Assembly (NCBI RefSeq): GCF_003342675.1 | Contig: NZ_CP031148.1 | Location: 3,100,001 to 3,164,000 of the forward strand | Length of the DNA: 64,000 nucleotides | Direction: 5' to 3' | Source: Haloplanus rubicundus | GTDB taxonomy: Archaea > Halobacteriota > Halobacteria > Halobacteriales > Haloferacaceae | Part shown: in pieces, positions 9,061 through 16,712 of the stretch | Position numbering within the stretch: the stretch's first letter is position 1 | Layout of the letters: each line of letters begins with the position of its first letter | Notes under the pieces: generated by a model | Databases searched by the model: none | What the model saw: only the letters and a program-made list of their open reading frames with translations | What the model was told of the DNA's origin: nothing | Program-made: the position numbers and the translations under genes

Positions 9061-10401
9061 ATGGCCACCCCCGCCGGCGCGACGGCGACGGTCGAGCGCC
9101 CGCGCCGCGCCGTCGCGACGGTCGTGTTCGTCGTCTTCCTCGACCTCGTCGGCTTCGGCATCGTCATCCCCATCCTCCCGTACTACGTCCGGAGCTTCGG
9201 CGTCGGCGACGTGTTCATCGGCCTGCTGGCGGCGACGTACTCGCTGACGCAGTTTCTCGCCGCGCCGACCCTCGGGCGCGCCTCGGATCGGTGGGGGCGT
9301 CGGCCGGTCCTCGTCCTCTCGCTCGCCGGAAGCGCCGTCGCGTGGACGATATTCGGCCTCGGCGACCTGGTGGGCGACGCGTCGGGCGCGGCCGCCGGCG
9401 TCGCCGTCCTCTTTCTCGCCCGCGCGCTCGCCGGGGCGATGGGTGGGAACATCGCCGCCGCGCAGGCGTACGTCGCGGACGTGACGACGCCGGACGAACG
9501 GGCCGGCGCCCTCGGCCTCGTCGGCGCCTCGTTCAGTCTCGGGTTCATCTTCGGCCCCGCTCTCGGCGGTGCGCTGGCGAGCGAGACAGCCGTACGCGCC
9601 GCGTCGGGGCTTCCGATCCCGCTCCCCGCGACGCCCTTCTCGCTCCCCGCGTTCGGCGCGGCGGCGATGAGCCTCGTGGCCCTCGGCGTCGCCCTCGCCG
9701 TCCTCGAAGAACCCCCACGCCACCGGGCGACGGGCGCGCGGTCGACGCTCGTCGCGGAGTTCCGGGCCGCGCTCGGCGAACCCGCGCTCCGCGGCCTCGT
9801 GTTCGCCTTCTTCCTCGTCTCCGTCGCCTTCGCGGGCGTCCAGGTCATGTTCATCCCCTTCGTCGCCGACGCGAGCGCGTACCGCTTCGACGCCTCGGCG
9901 GCCGCTCTCCTGCTCACGTACGTCGGCGTCCTCGGGGCAGTGAATCAGGGACTGCTCGTCGGGCGACTGGCCGAGCGGTTCGGCTCCGGCCGTCTCGCCG
10001 TCGTCGGCGCGTCGATCCTGTGTGTCGCGCTCGCGGCGCTGCCGTTCGCGCCGGCACTGGGCGGGGCGGTGCCCGCGTTCGGCGGGCCGACGTGGCTCAC
10101 CCGCGAACTGGTCGCGTTGCTCGCCGTTCTCGGCCTCCTCTCGTTCGGCAACGGCCTCCTGAACCCGTCGCTGGCGGCGCTGGTGTCGGCGAGTTCGGGC
10201 GCCGACCGACAGGGAACCGCCTTCGGCGTCACGCAGGGCGCGGGGAGCCTCGGTCGGACCGTCGGCCCACCGGCCGCCGCGGCGCTGTACGCGGCCGTCT
10301 ACTGGTCGCCGTTCGTCGCCGGGGCGCTGGTCGTCCTGCCGGTGGTCGCGCTGCTGGTTGGGGTGGCGCGCGGGGGAGAACCGGGTGGGGAGCGCGGTTA
10401 G
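9061..10401 (+). CDS. MFS transporter, TetA-like (DHA1 type)
   Basis: This 446-aa protein has about 12 transmembrane helices. The N-terminal helix FLDLVGFGIVIPILPYY and the cytoplasmic motif A-like loop GRASDRWGRRPVL are typical of the drug:H+ antiporter-1 group that includes TetA and Bmr. A second loop (GLLVGRLAERFGSGRLA) repeats motif A in the C-terminal half. Export of a small molecule is inferred from the family and the substrate cannot be read. Its stop overlaps that of the convergent carA gene by 4 bases. Confidence 0.88.
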   Translation: MATPAGATATVERPRRAVATVVFVVFLDLVGFGIVIPILPYYVRSFGVGDVFIGLLAATYSLTQFLAAPTLGRASDRWGRRPVLVLSLAGSAVAWTIFGLGDLVGDASGAAAGVAVLFLARALAGAMGGNIAAAQAYVADVTTPDERAGALGLVGASFSLGFIFGPALGGALASETAVRAASGLPIPLPATPFSLPAFGAAAMSLVALGVALAVLEEPPRHRATGARSTLVAEFRAALGEPALRGLVFAFFLVSVAFAGVQVMFIPFVADASAYRFDASAAALLLTYVGVLGAVNQGLLVGRLAERFGSGRLAVVGASILCVALAALPFAPALGGAVPAFGGPTWLTRELVALLAVLGLLSFGNGLLNPSLAALVSASSGADRQGTAFGVTQGAGSLGRTVGPPAAAALYAAVYWSPFVAGALVVLPVVALLVGVARGGEPGGERG

Positions 10402-11465
10402 TCCGACGTGGCGACGGCGGTGTCGGTCGACACCAGGTCGAGCACGTCGTCGAAGAAGTCCAGCGAGTCGTGCGGGCCGGGGTTGGCCTCGGGGTGATAC
10501 TGGCGGGTGAGGACGCCGAGGTCCTCGTTTTCGAGGCCCTCCGCGGTGCCGTCGTTGACGTTCACCTGCGTCACGTTCAGCCGGTCGCCGGGTTCGCCGA
10601 CGGTGTAGCCGTGGTTCTGGGTCGTCATGACGACGCGCCCGGACTCCAGGTCGCGGACGGGCTGGTTGACGCCACGATGGCCGAAGGCCATCTTCTCCGT
10701 GCTGCCGCCGAGGGCGTTGGCGACGACTTGCTGCCCGAGGCAGATGCCGGCGACGGGCAGATCGCCGACGTACGCGTCGACCAGCGCCTCCGCGGCCTCG
10801 AAGTTCTCGGGGTCGCCGGGACCGTTCGAGATGAAGAGTACGTCGGGGTCGACGGCCGCCACGTCCTCGGGCGTCGCGTCGTACGGCAGGACGTGCACCG
10901 TCGCGTCACGCTCCAGCAGCGACTCGACGATGGAGCCTTTGGCGCCGCAGTCGATCAGGGCAATCGTCGCGGCCGACCCGCCCTCGTACACCTCGGGGGC
11001 GTCGACGCTCACCTGCGCGCCGATGTCCGTATGCTCGCTCATGCCCTTGCACTCCGCGAGTTCCGCCTTCGCGTCCTCGGGGGTGGCGTCGGGGCCGACG
11101 GCGATGCCACATTTCATCGCCCCCTCCTCGCGGATGGAGGTGACGAGGTCACGCGTATCGAGGTGGTCGATGGCGGGAATCCCCTCGTCGGCCAGCCACT
11201 CGACGACGTCTTCCGTGAACTCGCGGGCGATGGCCGCGCGGGGGTGGACCCGATCCGACTCGAACCGCTCCTCTCGGACGCCGTAGTTGCCGATGAGCGG
11301 GTAGGAGAAGGTGAGCACCTGTTCCTCGTAGGAGGGGTCGGTCAGACTCTCTTCGTATCCGGTGTAGGCGGTCGTAAAGACCAGTTCGCCGCGTGTCCGA
11401 CCCGGAACACGGCCACGCGCCTCGACGACGCGGCCGTCCTCCAGGGCAAGGTAGGCGTCCGACAT
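10398..11465 (-). CDS. carA: carbamoyl-phosphate synthase small subunit
   Basis: CarA is the glutaminase subunit that hydrolyses glutamine and passes ammonia to CarB for carbamoyl phosphate, feeding arginine and pyrimidine synthesis. The 355-aa product has the CPSase small-chain N-domain (ALEDGRVVEARG...FTTAYTGYEESLTDPSY) and a class I amidotransferase domain. That domain carries the nucleophile Cys242 (GICLGQQ) and the catalytic His/Glu in YHPEANPGP. carB is not adjacent. The ATG at 11465 has a CTTAA-type TATA element about 28 bases upstream. The gene is divergent from an Lrp-type regulator across a palindrome. Confidence 0.96.
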   Translation of the reverse strand: MSDAYLALEDGRVVEARGRVPGRTRGELVFTTAYTGYEESLTDPSYEEQVLTFSYPLIGNYGVREERFESDRVHPRAAIAREFTEDVVEWLADEGIPAIDHLDTRDLVTSIREEGAMKCGIAVGPDATPEDAKAELAECKGMSEHTDIGAQVSVDAPEVYEGGSAATIALIDCGAKGSIVESLLERDATVHVLPYDATPEDVAAVDPDVLFISNGPGDPENFEAAEALVDAYVGDLPVAGICLGQQVVANALGGSTEKMAFGHRGVNQPVRDLESGRVVMTTQNHGYTVGEPGDRLNVTQVNVNDGTAEGLENEDLGVLTRQYHPEANPGPHDSLDFFDDVLDLVSTDTAVATSD

Positions 11466-11516
11466 TACGAGAAACACAGTTAGCCGCGGTCATTAAGCCT
11501 TTCTTTCGAAGTGAGG

Positions 11517-11531
11517 TTACGAATTTCGTAA
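11517..11531. promoter_or_regulatory. TTACGAA-T-TTCGTAA palindrome between carA and lrp
   Basis: A perfect inverted repeat with 7-bp arms and a 1-base centre lies in the 97-bp region between the divergent carA and Lrp-type genes. It is about 32 bases before the regulator's ATG, where its TATA/BRE would be, and about 20 bases beyond the carA TATA element. Lrp/AsnC proteins usually bind short AT-rich palindromes near their own promoters. I infer autoregulation and possibly control of carA. Confidence 0.55.
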
Positions 11532-11562
11532 TGGGTAAGTCGCTGCCGCTGGTACGCAGGGT

Positions 11563-11976
11563 ATGGACGACCTGGACCGGCGGATTCTGGGCATCCTCCG
11601 ACGGGATTCGCGCACGCCGTACACCGAAATCGCGGATCGGGTCGGCACGTCCGAGGGGACGGTCCGCAACCGCGTGGAGCGCCTGGTCGACGAGGGGATC
11701 ATCGAGCGCTTTACCGTGGCCACGCGCACCGGGAACGTGAAGGCGATGATCGAAGTCTCCGTCGCCGTCGACGTCGACACCACCGACGTCTCCGCCCGCA
11801 TGGCCGAGTGGAGCGAGGTGGACTTCGTCTGGCAGGTGTCCGGCGAGGCGGACATCGTCATGGTCGTCGACGCCGCCGACACCGGCGCCGTGAACGACCT
11901 CATCACGAAAGCGCGGGACTTAGACGAGGTCCAGAACACGAAGACGCGGCTGATTCTGGACGAACGGCTGGGGTGA
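11563..11976 (+). CDS. Lrp/AsnC family transcriptional regulator
   Basis: The 137-aa protein has an N-terminal winged helix (MDDLDRRILGILRRD...TSEGTVRNRVERLVDEGII, residues 1-48). It is followed by a RAM/AsnC ligand-binding domain (about residues 60-135, with VSGEADIVMVVDA). Such regulators sense amino acids or related metabolites as oligomers. Its position divergent from carA suggests a role in arginine, glutamine or pyrimidine supply. The palindrome just upstream is the likely operator. Confidence 0.9.
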   Translation: MDDLDRRILGILRRDSRTPYTEIADRVGTSEGTVRNRVERLVDEGIIERFTVATRTGNVKAMIEVSVAVDVDTTDVSARMAEWSEVDFVWQVSGEADIVMVVDAADTGAVNDLITKARDLDEVQNTKTRLILDERLG

Positions 11977-11984
11977 GCGGCGGG

Positions 11985-12401
11985 TCACGTCCCGGCCAGC
12001 AGGTGCCTGATGGCCGTCGCCGCGTCCTCGAAGGCGGCGACGTCCATGTCGTCGGTGGTGAAGAGGACACCGGCGTCACCCTGGATGACCCGGACGACGA
12101 ATCCGTCGCCGTGGACGCGGACGGTGAACTCGTAAGCGCCGATGTCCGACCCGCCCGCTGCGCTGGCGAGGGCCGTCCGGACCGGCCCCTCGGCGAACCC
12201 GGTGCGCTCGAACTCGACCAGTTGCGACTTGGCCCCGGCCGTACGCTCCGCGGAGTCGTACAGGTCCCGGCGCGTGTAGAGGACGTCGAACGCCGACGGG
12301 GTGAAGTGGACCACGCTCCGGAGCGTGTCCCCGAGGCTGGTTCGGGCGGCACTCACGATGCTGTCGGCCATCTCTTCGCCGATGTTCGTCTCGGAGGACA
12401 T
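11985..12401 (-). CDS. haloarchaeal conserved hypothetical protein
   Basis: This 138-aa soluble acidic protein combines an N-terminal helical region (AARTSLGDTLRSVVHFTPSAFDVLYTRRDL, residues ~18-48) with a C-terminal mixed alpha/beta part (VRVHGDGFVVRVIQGDAGVLFTT). The layout recalls small haloarchaeal proteins of the DUF7522 type found near regulators, but the match is from memory. It is convergent with the Lrp-type gene with 8 bases between the stops. Function is unknown. Confidence 0.6.
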   Translation of the reverse strand: MSSETNIGEEMADSIVSAARTSLGDTLRSVVHFTPSAFDVLYTRRDLYDSAERTAGAKSQLVEFERTGFAEGPVRTALASAAGGSDIGAYEFTVRVHGDGFVVRVIQGDAGVLFTTDDMDVAAFEDAATAIRHLLAGT

Positions 12402-12499
12402 ATTGTTCCGTTCACACGTTGGCCGTCCGACGGCTCAACGGTTTCGGTGAGACGGGCAAAACCGTCATTCGTAAACCGACGCTCCACCCACGGAGAGGT

Positions 12500-12931
12500 A
12501 TGAGCGACTCCGACGTACTCGACGCCGACCTCTACCGACGGACGAAGGCGCTGCTCGAACCCGGCGACATCGACCTCGCGGGCGCCATCGTCCACACCGA
12601 CCTCTCGGGACAGGAGGACCTGGAGATGCACGAACTGACGGTCGAGTTGAACGAGGTGATCGCCGCCCACGCCGGAAAGGGCGAGGCGTACATCCACGCC
12701 GGCAACGACGACCCGAACTTCTCCTCGAACCAGTTCCAGGGGCGCACCGTCGAGGACGACGACTTCGTCTGGGAGTGCCAGCAACTCCTCCGGAACGGGA
12801 CGTTCGACATCGTGTTCTACTACGAGGCAGACCTGGATCAGGCGGCGCTGGTCGAGGCGATTCGGGAGCGCGGATACGAGGTGACGAGCGTCGTCCTCGA
12901 CGAGGACGACCGGATGGAAGTCGAGGGGTAG
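12500..12931 (+). CDS. DUF5778 family protein
   Basis: The 143-aa acidic protein matches a haloarchaeal family (DUF5778) with the sequence DLYRRTKALLEPGDI near the N-terminus, then GNDDPNFSSNQFQG and FVWECQQLL, ending in FDIVFYYEAD. The fold and role are not known. The ATG at 12500 was chosen over an in-frame ATG 27 codons upstream because family members start at this MSDSD-type N-terminus and the upstream part is basic, non-halophilic sequence. Confidence 0.75.
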   Translation: MSDSDVLDADLYRRTKALLEPGDIDLAGAIVHTDLSGQEDLEMHELTVELNEVIAAHAGKGEAYIHAGNDDPNFSSNQFQGRTVEDDDFVWECQQLLRNGTFDIVFYYEADLDQAALVEAIRERGYEVTSVVLDEDDRMEVEG

Positions 12932-13027
12932 CGGAGTCGATCGTCGTCCGCACCGCCCGAGTCGGGCGGTTTTCAGCCGCCGAGAGACGACGAGACGTTT
13001 AAGCCCCCGGGACCGAGAGGGGAGAGT

Positions 13028-13174
13028 ATGTACGGGACCTGCGGGCGCCGCGGGCCGTCCACCCTCGTGGCGGCGGCGCGGCCCCATCCGCCGGGGTCGG
13101 GGGCGACGCCGCGGCGACATTGGAAGAGTTTAGGTACGACGGGGACGAAACGCGGCACGAAACGGAGCGCATGA
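13028..13174 (+). CDS. doubtful 48-aa basic ORF upstream of hemA
   Basis: A short frame (ATG to TGA) lies in the 268-bp gap before hemA. A GTTTAAG element 28 bases upstream sits at leaderless-promoter distance. The encoded peptide is rich in Arg, Gly and Pro, unlike the acidic proteins around it, so translation is doubtful. The transcript start it suggests may simply be the hemA promoter with a 170-base leader. Confidence 0.15.
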   Translation: MYGTCGRRGPSTLVAAARPHPPGSGATPRRHWKSLGTTGTKRGTKRSA

Positions 13175-13199
13175 CCGGCGTGTCTCGGAGTGATCGACG

Positions 13200-14543
13200 G
13201 TGACGACAGGTGTAATTCAGGGCGTGACGGTCGCTCACGGGCGGGCGACCGTCGACGAAATCGAGTCGGCCGCCGCAGCGGACGAGGAGACGGCCGTCCG
13301 CGACCTGTTGATACGCGACGGCGTCGAGGAGGCGTTCGCCCTCCAGACCTGTAACCGCGCGGAGGCGTACGTCGTCACGGAGTCGGCCGCCGACGGCCGG
13401 GCCGCACTCGCGGATTTCGCCCCCGACGTTCGGGACGGCGCGGTTCGCGAGATGGACCACGAGACCAGCCTCCGGCACCTGATGCGTGTCGCCGCGGGTC
13501 TCGAATCGCTCGTCCTCGGCGAGGACCAGATCATCGGCCAGCTCCGCCGGGCGTTCGAAACGGCGCGGGGCGTCGGCGGCATCGGTCCCGTCCTCGATCC
13601 CGCGCTCACGAAGGCGATCCACGTCGGGGAACGCGCGCGAACGGAGACGGAGATCAACGAGGGCGTGGTGTCGCTGGGGAGCGCCGCGGTCGAACTCGCC
13701 GACCGAGAGTGCGACCTCGACGGCGCGACGGCACTCGTCGTCGGCGCGGGCGAGATGGGCCGCATCGCCGCCCAGGCGTTCGACGACACCGGCGTCTCGA
13801 CCATCGTCGTCGCCAACCGGACCGTCCCCCACGCCGCCCACCTCGCCGACGAGGTGGCGACGACGGCCCGTGCCGTCCCGCTCGACGTGACCTCCGACGC
13901 CGCCGCGCGGGCGGACGTGCTCGTCACGGCCACCGACAGCCCCGACCCCATCCTCGACCGGTCGGCGCTCGCGGACGCCGGGCGGACGCTCGTCATCGAC
14001 CTCGCCCAGCCGCGGGACGTGGATCCAGCGGCCGGAGACCTCGACGGGGTCGACACCTACGACATCGACTCGCTCGAGACCATCACCGACCGGACACGGG
14101 CCCAGCGGCGCGAGGCCGCCGCGGCGGTCGAACGGATGATCGACGAGGAGTTCGACCGCCTGCTCGACTCGTTCAAGCGCCGGCAGGCCGACGCGGCCAT
14201 CGGGGCGATGTACGAGAGCGCCGAGATGGTCAAGGAGCGAGAGCTCCGGACGGCCGTCTCGCGGCTGGAGTCCCAGGGCGAGTTGACCGACGAACAGCGG
14301 GAGACGGTGGCATCGCTGGCCGACGCGCTCGTCGGCCAGTTGCTCGCCGCGCCGACCAAGAGCCTGCGTGACGCCGCCGCCGAAGACGACTGGACGACGA
14401 TTCAGACTGCCCTCAGCCTCTTCGACCCCGAGTTCGGCGGCGAGGAGGCGAGGCCCCCGACGACCGAGCGCCCGCGGGAGGCCCCCGACGCGGACGCCGA
14501 CGGCATCCCACAGCACGTTCTCGACCGACTCGGCGAGGAGTGA
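13200..14543 (+). CDS. hemA: glutamyl-tRNA reductase
   Basis: HemA reduces glutamyl-tRNA to glutamate-1-semialdehyde, the first committed step of heme/siroheme synthesis by the C5 route. The 447-aa protein has the nucleophile Cys51 in LQTCNRAE, the substrate-domain GLESLVLGEDQIIGQ stretch, an NADPH Rossmann motif (VVGAGEMG, ~residue 180) and the C-terminal helical dimerisation domain, plus a ~40-residue acidic tail. The GTG start gives the expected N-terminus. In many haloarchaea a precorrin-2 dehydrogenase gene directly precedes hemA; here only a gap with a doubtful small ORF is present. Confidence 0.95.
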   Translation: MTTGVIQGVTVAHGRATVDEIESAAAADEETAVRDLLIRDGVEEAFALQTCNRAEAYVVTESAADGRAALADFAPDVRDGAVREMDHETSLRHLMRVAAGLESLVLGEDQIIGQLRRAFETARGVGGIGPVLDPALTKAIHVGERARTETEINEGVVSLGSAAVELADRECDLDGATALVVGAGEMGRIAAQAFDDTGVSTIVVANRTVPHAAHLADEVATTARAVPLDVTSDAAARADVLVTATDSPDPILDRSALADAGRTLVIDLAQPRDVDPAAGDLDGVDTYDIDSLETITDRTRAQRREAAAAVERMIDEEFDRLLDSFKRRQADAAIGAMYESAEMVKERELRTAVSRLESQGELTDEQRETVASLADALVGQLLAAPTKSLRDAAAEDDWTTIQTALSLFDPEFGGEEARPPTTERPREAPDADADGIPQHVLDRLGEE

Positions 14544-14590
14544 CCGAGCCGGCCCCAACCGTTATTCGCCGCGCGGCCGACCCTTCTCCC

Positions 14591-14869
14591 ATGCCCGAGC
14601 GCCTCGACGACGACGAAATCGACCGACAGCTCCCCGACGGCTGGAAGCGCGACGGTGACGAAATCGTCCGCGTCTACCCGTTCGACGACTACCTCGACGG
14701 CGTCACCTTCGCCACCCGCGTCGGCGAAGTCGCGGACGAGGAGTTCCACCACCCCGAGATCCGGATTCGGTACGACGAGGTGGAGGTGCGGCTGACGAGC
14801 CACGAGGCGGGCGGCGTCACCGGCACGGACATCCGCCTCGCGAACCTGTTCGACGACGAACGTCGATGA
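14591..14869 (+). CDS. 4a-hydroxytetrahydrobiopterin dehydratase (PCD/DCoH-like)
   Basis: The 92-aa product covers the whole pterin-4a-carbinolamine dehydratase fold. The key HHPEIRI motif is followed by VEVRLTSHEAGGVTGTD, which carries the catalytic His residues of the family. Such enzymes recycle the 4a-hydroxy-pterin released by aromatic amino acid hydroxylases; haloarchaeal copies may act on related pterins. The ATG at 14591 gives the usual length. Its stop overlaps the start of lwrS (ATGA), so the two are translationally coupled. Confidence 0.88.
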   Translation: MPERLDDDEIDRQLPDGWKRDGDEIVRVYPFDDYLDGVTFATRVGEVADEEFHHPEIRIRYDEVEVRLTSHEAGGVTGTDIRLANLFDDERR

Positions 14870-15222
14870 CCGCCGCGTACGTCTTCCGGGTGACGTTCGG
14901 CCTCGACACGGCGGGCGTCGAGGCCGACCCCGCACGTTTCGAGACGGTGGTGACGAAGCCCGCCGCCGAACCGGGGACCGAGGGGTGGCTGTTCTTCCGG
15001 GACGAACTGTGGCGCGGCGAGGTGAACGACGAGCGACACCTGCGGTCGCTGGCGACGGACTGGCTCGGCGTTCCGGTCGAGTCGGTGACGTTCAGCGAAC
15101 TGCGAACCGACGAGGCGACCCTCGACGCGCTCCGGGAGGCGATTGCGGCGTCGCCCGAGTTCGACGACCCGCCGCGAGCGGTCCTGCACGCGCATCTCGG
15201 GAGTTCGATCCGCGTGACATGA
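14866..15222 (+). CDS. lwrS: LWR-salt protein
   Basis: This 118-aa acidic haloarchaeal protein is named for its LWR motif, seen here as ELWRGEVND (Leu48-Trp49-Arg50). The N-terminal AAYVFRVTFGL strand and PGTEGWLFFRDELW context match the family. It is nearly universal in halophilic archaea but biochemically uncharacterised. The ATGA overlap with the pterin dehydratase gene makes a two-gene operon likely. Confidence 0.85.
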   Translation: MTAAYVFRVTFGLDTAGVEADPARFETVVTKPAAEPGTEGWLFFRDELWRGEVNDERHLRSLATDWLGVPVESVTFSELRTDEATLDALREAIAASPEFDDPPRAVLHAHLGSSIRVT

Positions 15223-15275
15223 GCTGACGTGACTGTCGGAACACACTTGATCCGTCCGCACGTACAGTCGGCCGA

Positions 15276-15929
15276 ATGGTCGCACACGCCTACGACTTCT
15301 GGCTGTTCGACCTCGACGGGACGCTCGTGGACGTGGACCCCGACTACGCCGACGCGGTGTTCGACCGCGTCGGCGACCGGCTCGGTCGGTCGTTCTCGGA
15401 TCGGGAGGTCGAGGTCCTCTGGCACGGGCTGTCGGGGGAGCGAACCCCCCAGCTTCGGGAGTGGGGCATCGACCCCGAGACGTTCTGGGCGGCCCTCCAC
15501 GAGGCCGAGGACCCCGAGGCCCGCGCGGAGGCGACCTTCCTCCACGACGACGCGGACTTCGTGGCCGAACTCGACCGCCCGGTCGGGCTGGTCACCCACT
15601 GTCAGGAGTATCTGATGGAGCCGGTGCTCGACCGGTTGGACATCCGTGACTGGTTCGACACGGTGGTCTCCTGTACTCACGACGTGGGCTGGAAGCCCGA
15701 TCCGGCACCGGTGTACCTGGCGATGTCGGATCTCGGCGTCGATTCGGACGCCGGGGGCGTCCTCGCCGGCGACGGCCCGAACGACATCGGCGCGGCGTGG
15801 AACGCCGGCCTCGACGGGATACACGTCGAACGCCACGATCCGAGCCGTCGAGGGCGCTGTGTGCTCGGCGACTACCGCGTGCGGTCGTTCGACAAACTCC
15901 GGGCCGCTCGACCGGCGGCGAGCGACTAG
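15276..15929 (+). CDS. HAD-superfamily hydrolase
   Basis: The 217-aa protein has the four HAD motifs: I, FDLDGTLVDVD (nucleophile Asp near residue 12); II, the Thr in LVTHCQ; III, the Lys in GWKPDPAP; and IV, GDGPNDIGAA. The helical cap between motifs I and II points to a phosphoglycolate-phosphatase-like (subfamily IA) small-molecule phosphatase. The substrate is unknown. It lies 53 bases downstream of lwrS. Confidence 0.9.
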   Translation: MVAHAYDFWLFDLDGTLVDVDPDYADAVFDRVGDRLGRSFSDREVEVLWHGLSGERTPQLREWGIDPETFWAALHEAEDPEARAEATFLHDDADFVAELDRPVGLVTHCQEYLMEPVLDRLDIRDWFDTVVSCTHDVGWKPDPAPVYLAMSDLGVDSDAGGVLAGDGPNDIGAAWNAGLDGIHVERHDPSRRGRCVLGDYRVRSFDKLRAARPAASD

Positions 15930-15933
15930 GCCG

Positions 15934-16644
15934 CTACTCCGAGCGGACGAGAACGAGGCCGTCGCCGGTCACGGCGAGTTCCTGATCGACGTAGACGAAC
16001 CGTACCTGAACGTGGTCGCGTCGCTTACCGTTCTCCCGATGGAGGAGCGCCGCGAGCGCCTCGGCGTCGACGGCGTCGTACAGCGGGGGGAACTCGTCGG
16101 CGTCGCGGCCGGTGTAGGCCTCGATAGCGGAGACGATGGTCGTCGCCAAGTTGTCACCCTCGGCCGGGCGGTAGCGGCCAATCGGAACCCACTGCTCGGT
16201 CGACCCGGAGCCGTCGCCGGCGGCGCGGGTAGCCGCCCGAGGCGACGGGTCGGTCGTCGATGGGGACGGGCCGGTGCCGTCGGTGACGGCCAGTACGTGT
16301 TCGAACAGGGAGTCGAACGCGTCGTCGGACGCTTTCTTCACGTACTCGGCGCCCGAATCGCGGACCGCAGGGTCGAGCGCGTCGCGGTCCATCGACGTAA
16401 AGAGGACGACCGGTAGGTCGGGGAAGGTGGTCTTGGCGTGCGTAACGAAGGGGTCACCGTCGGTAGCCCGGAACGTATCGCTGACGAGGCAGTCGACGTC
16501 GTGAGTCGACAGAGCCTCCAGTCCGGTGCCCGGATCGGACGCGGTCAGCCAGTTGATCTCGTCGCGGACGTCGGCCCAGTCGCGCGACAGGTCGAGCACG
16601 GCCGGGTCGTCGTCCACGTGTAGAACGGTACACTGGGAAGACAC
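15934..16644 (-). CDS. response regulator with HalOD1 output domain
   Basis: This 236-aa protein has an N-terminal receiver domain (residues 1-115) with acidic pocket HVDDDP and phospho-acceptor Asp56 (CLVSDTF). The switch Thr lies in LFTSMD, and the conserved Lys in EYVKKA is at about 103. A disordered Ser/Thr/Pro-rich linker (~118-150) leads to a HalOD1 domain (~155-236, with LATTIVSAIEAYTGRD and PPLYDAVDAEALAALL). HalOD1 is a haloarchaea-specific output module of unknown activity. The usual Asp-Tyr-Asp-Met-Pro after the phosphorylation site is altered to DTFRAT. Confidence 0.88.
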   Translation of the reverse strand: MSSQCTVLHVDDDPAVLDLSRDWADVRDEINWLTASDPGTGLEALSTHDVDCLVSDTFRATDGDPFVTHAKTTFPDLPVVLFTSMDRDALDPAVRDSGAEYVKKASDDAFDSLFEHVLAVTDGTGPSPSTTDPSPRAATRAAGDGSGSTEQWVPIGRYRPAEGDNLATTIVSAIEAYTGRDADEFPPLYDAVDAEALAALLHRENGKRRDHVQVRFVYVDQELAVTGDGLVLVRSE

Positions 16645-16712
16645 AGCCGATACGTGGGTGCGCGGTCACATATAATCACTGCCTCGTGGCGACCAACGGC
16701 CGCGACGGGCGC

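Noticed and set aside
9291-11483. Long plus-strand arginine-rich frame overlapping the MFS and carA genes
   Set aside because: It runs out of frame over MFS and antisense to carA; the translation is Arg/Gly repeats without domains.
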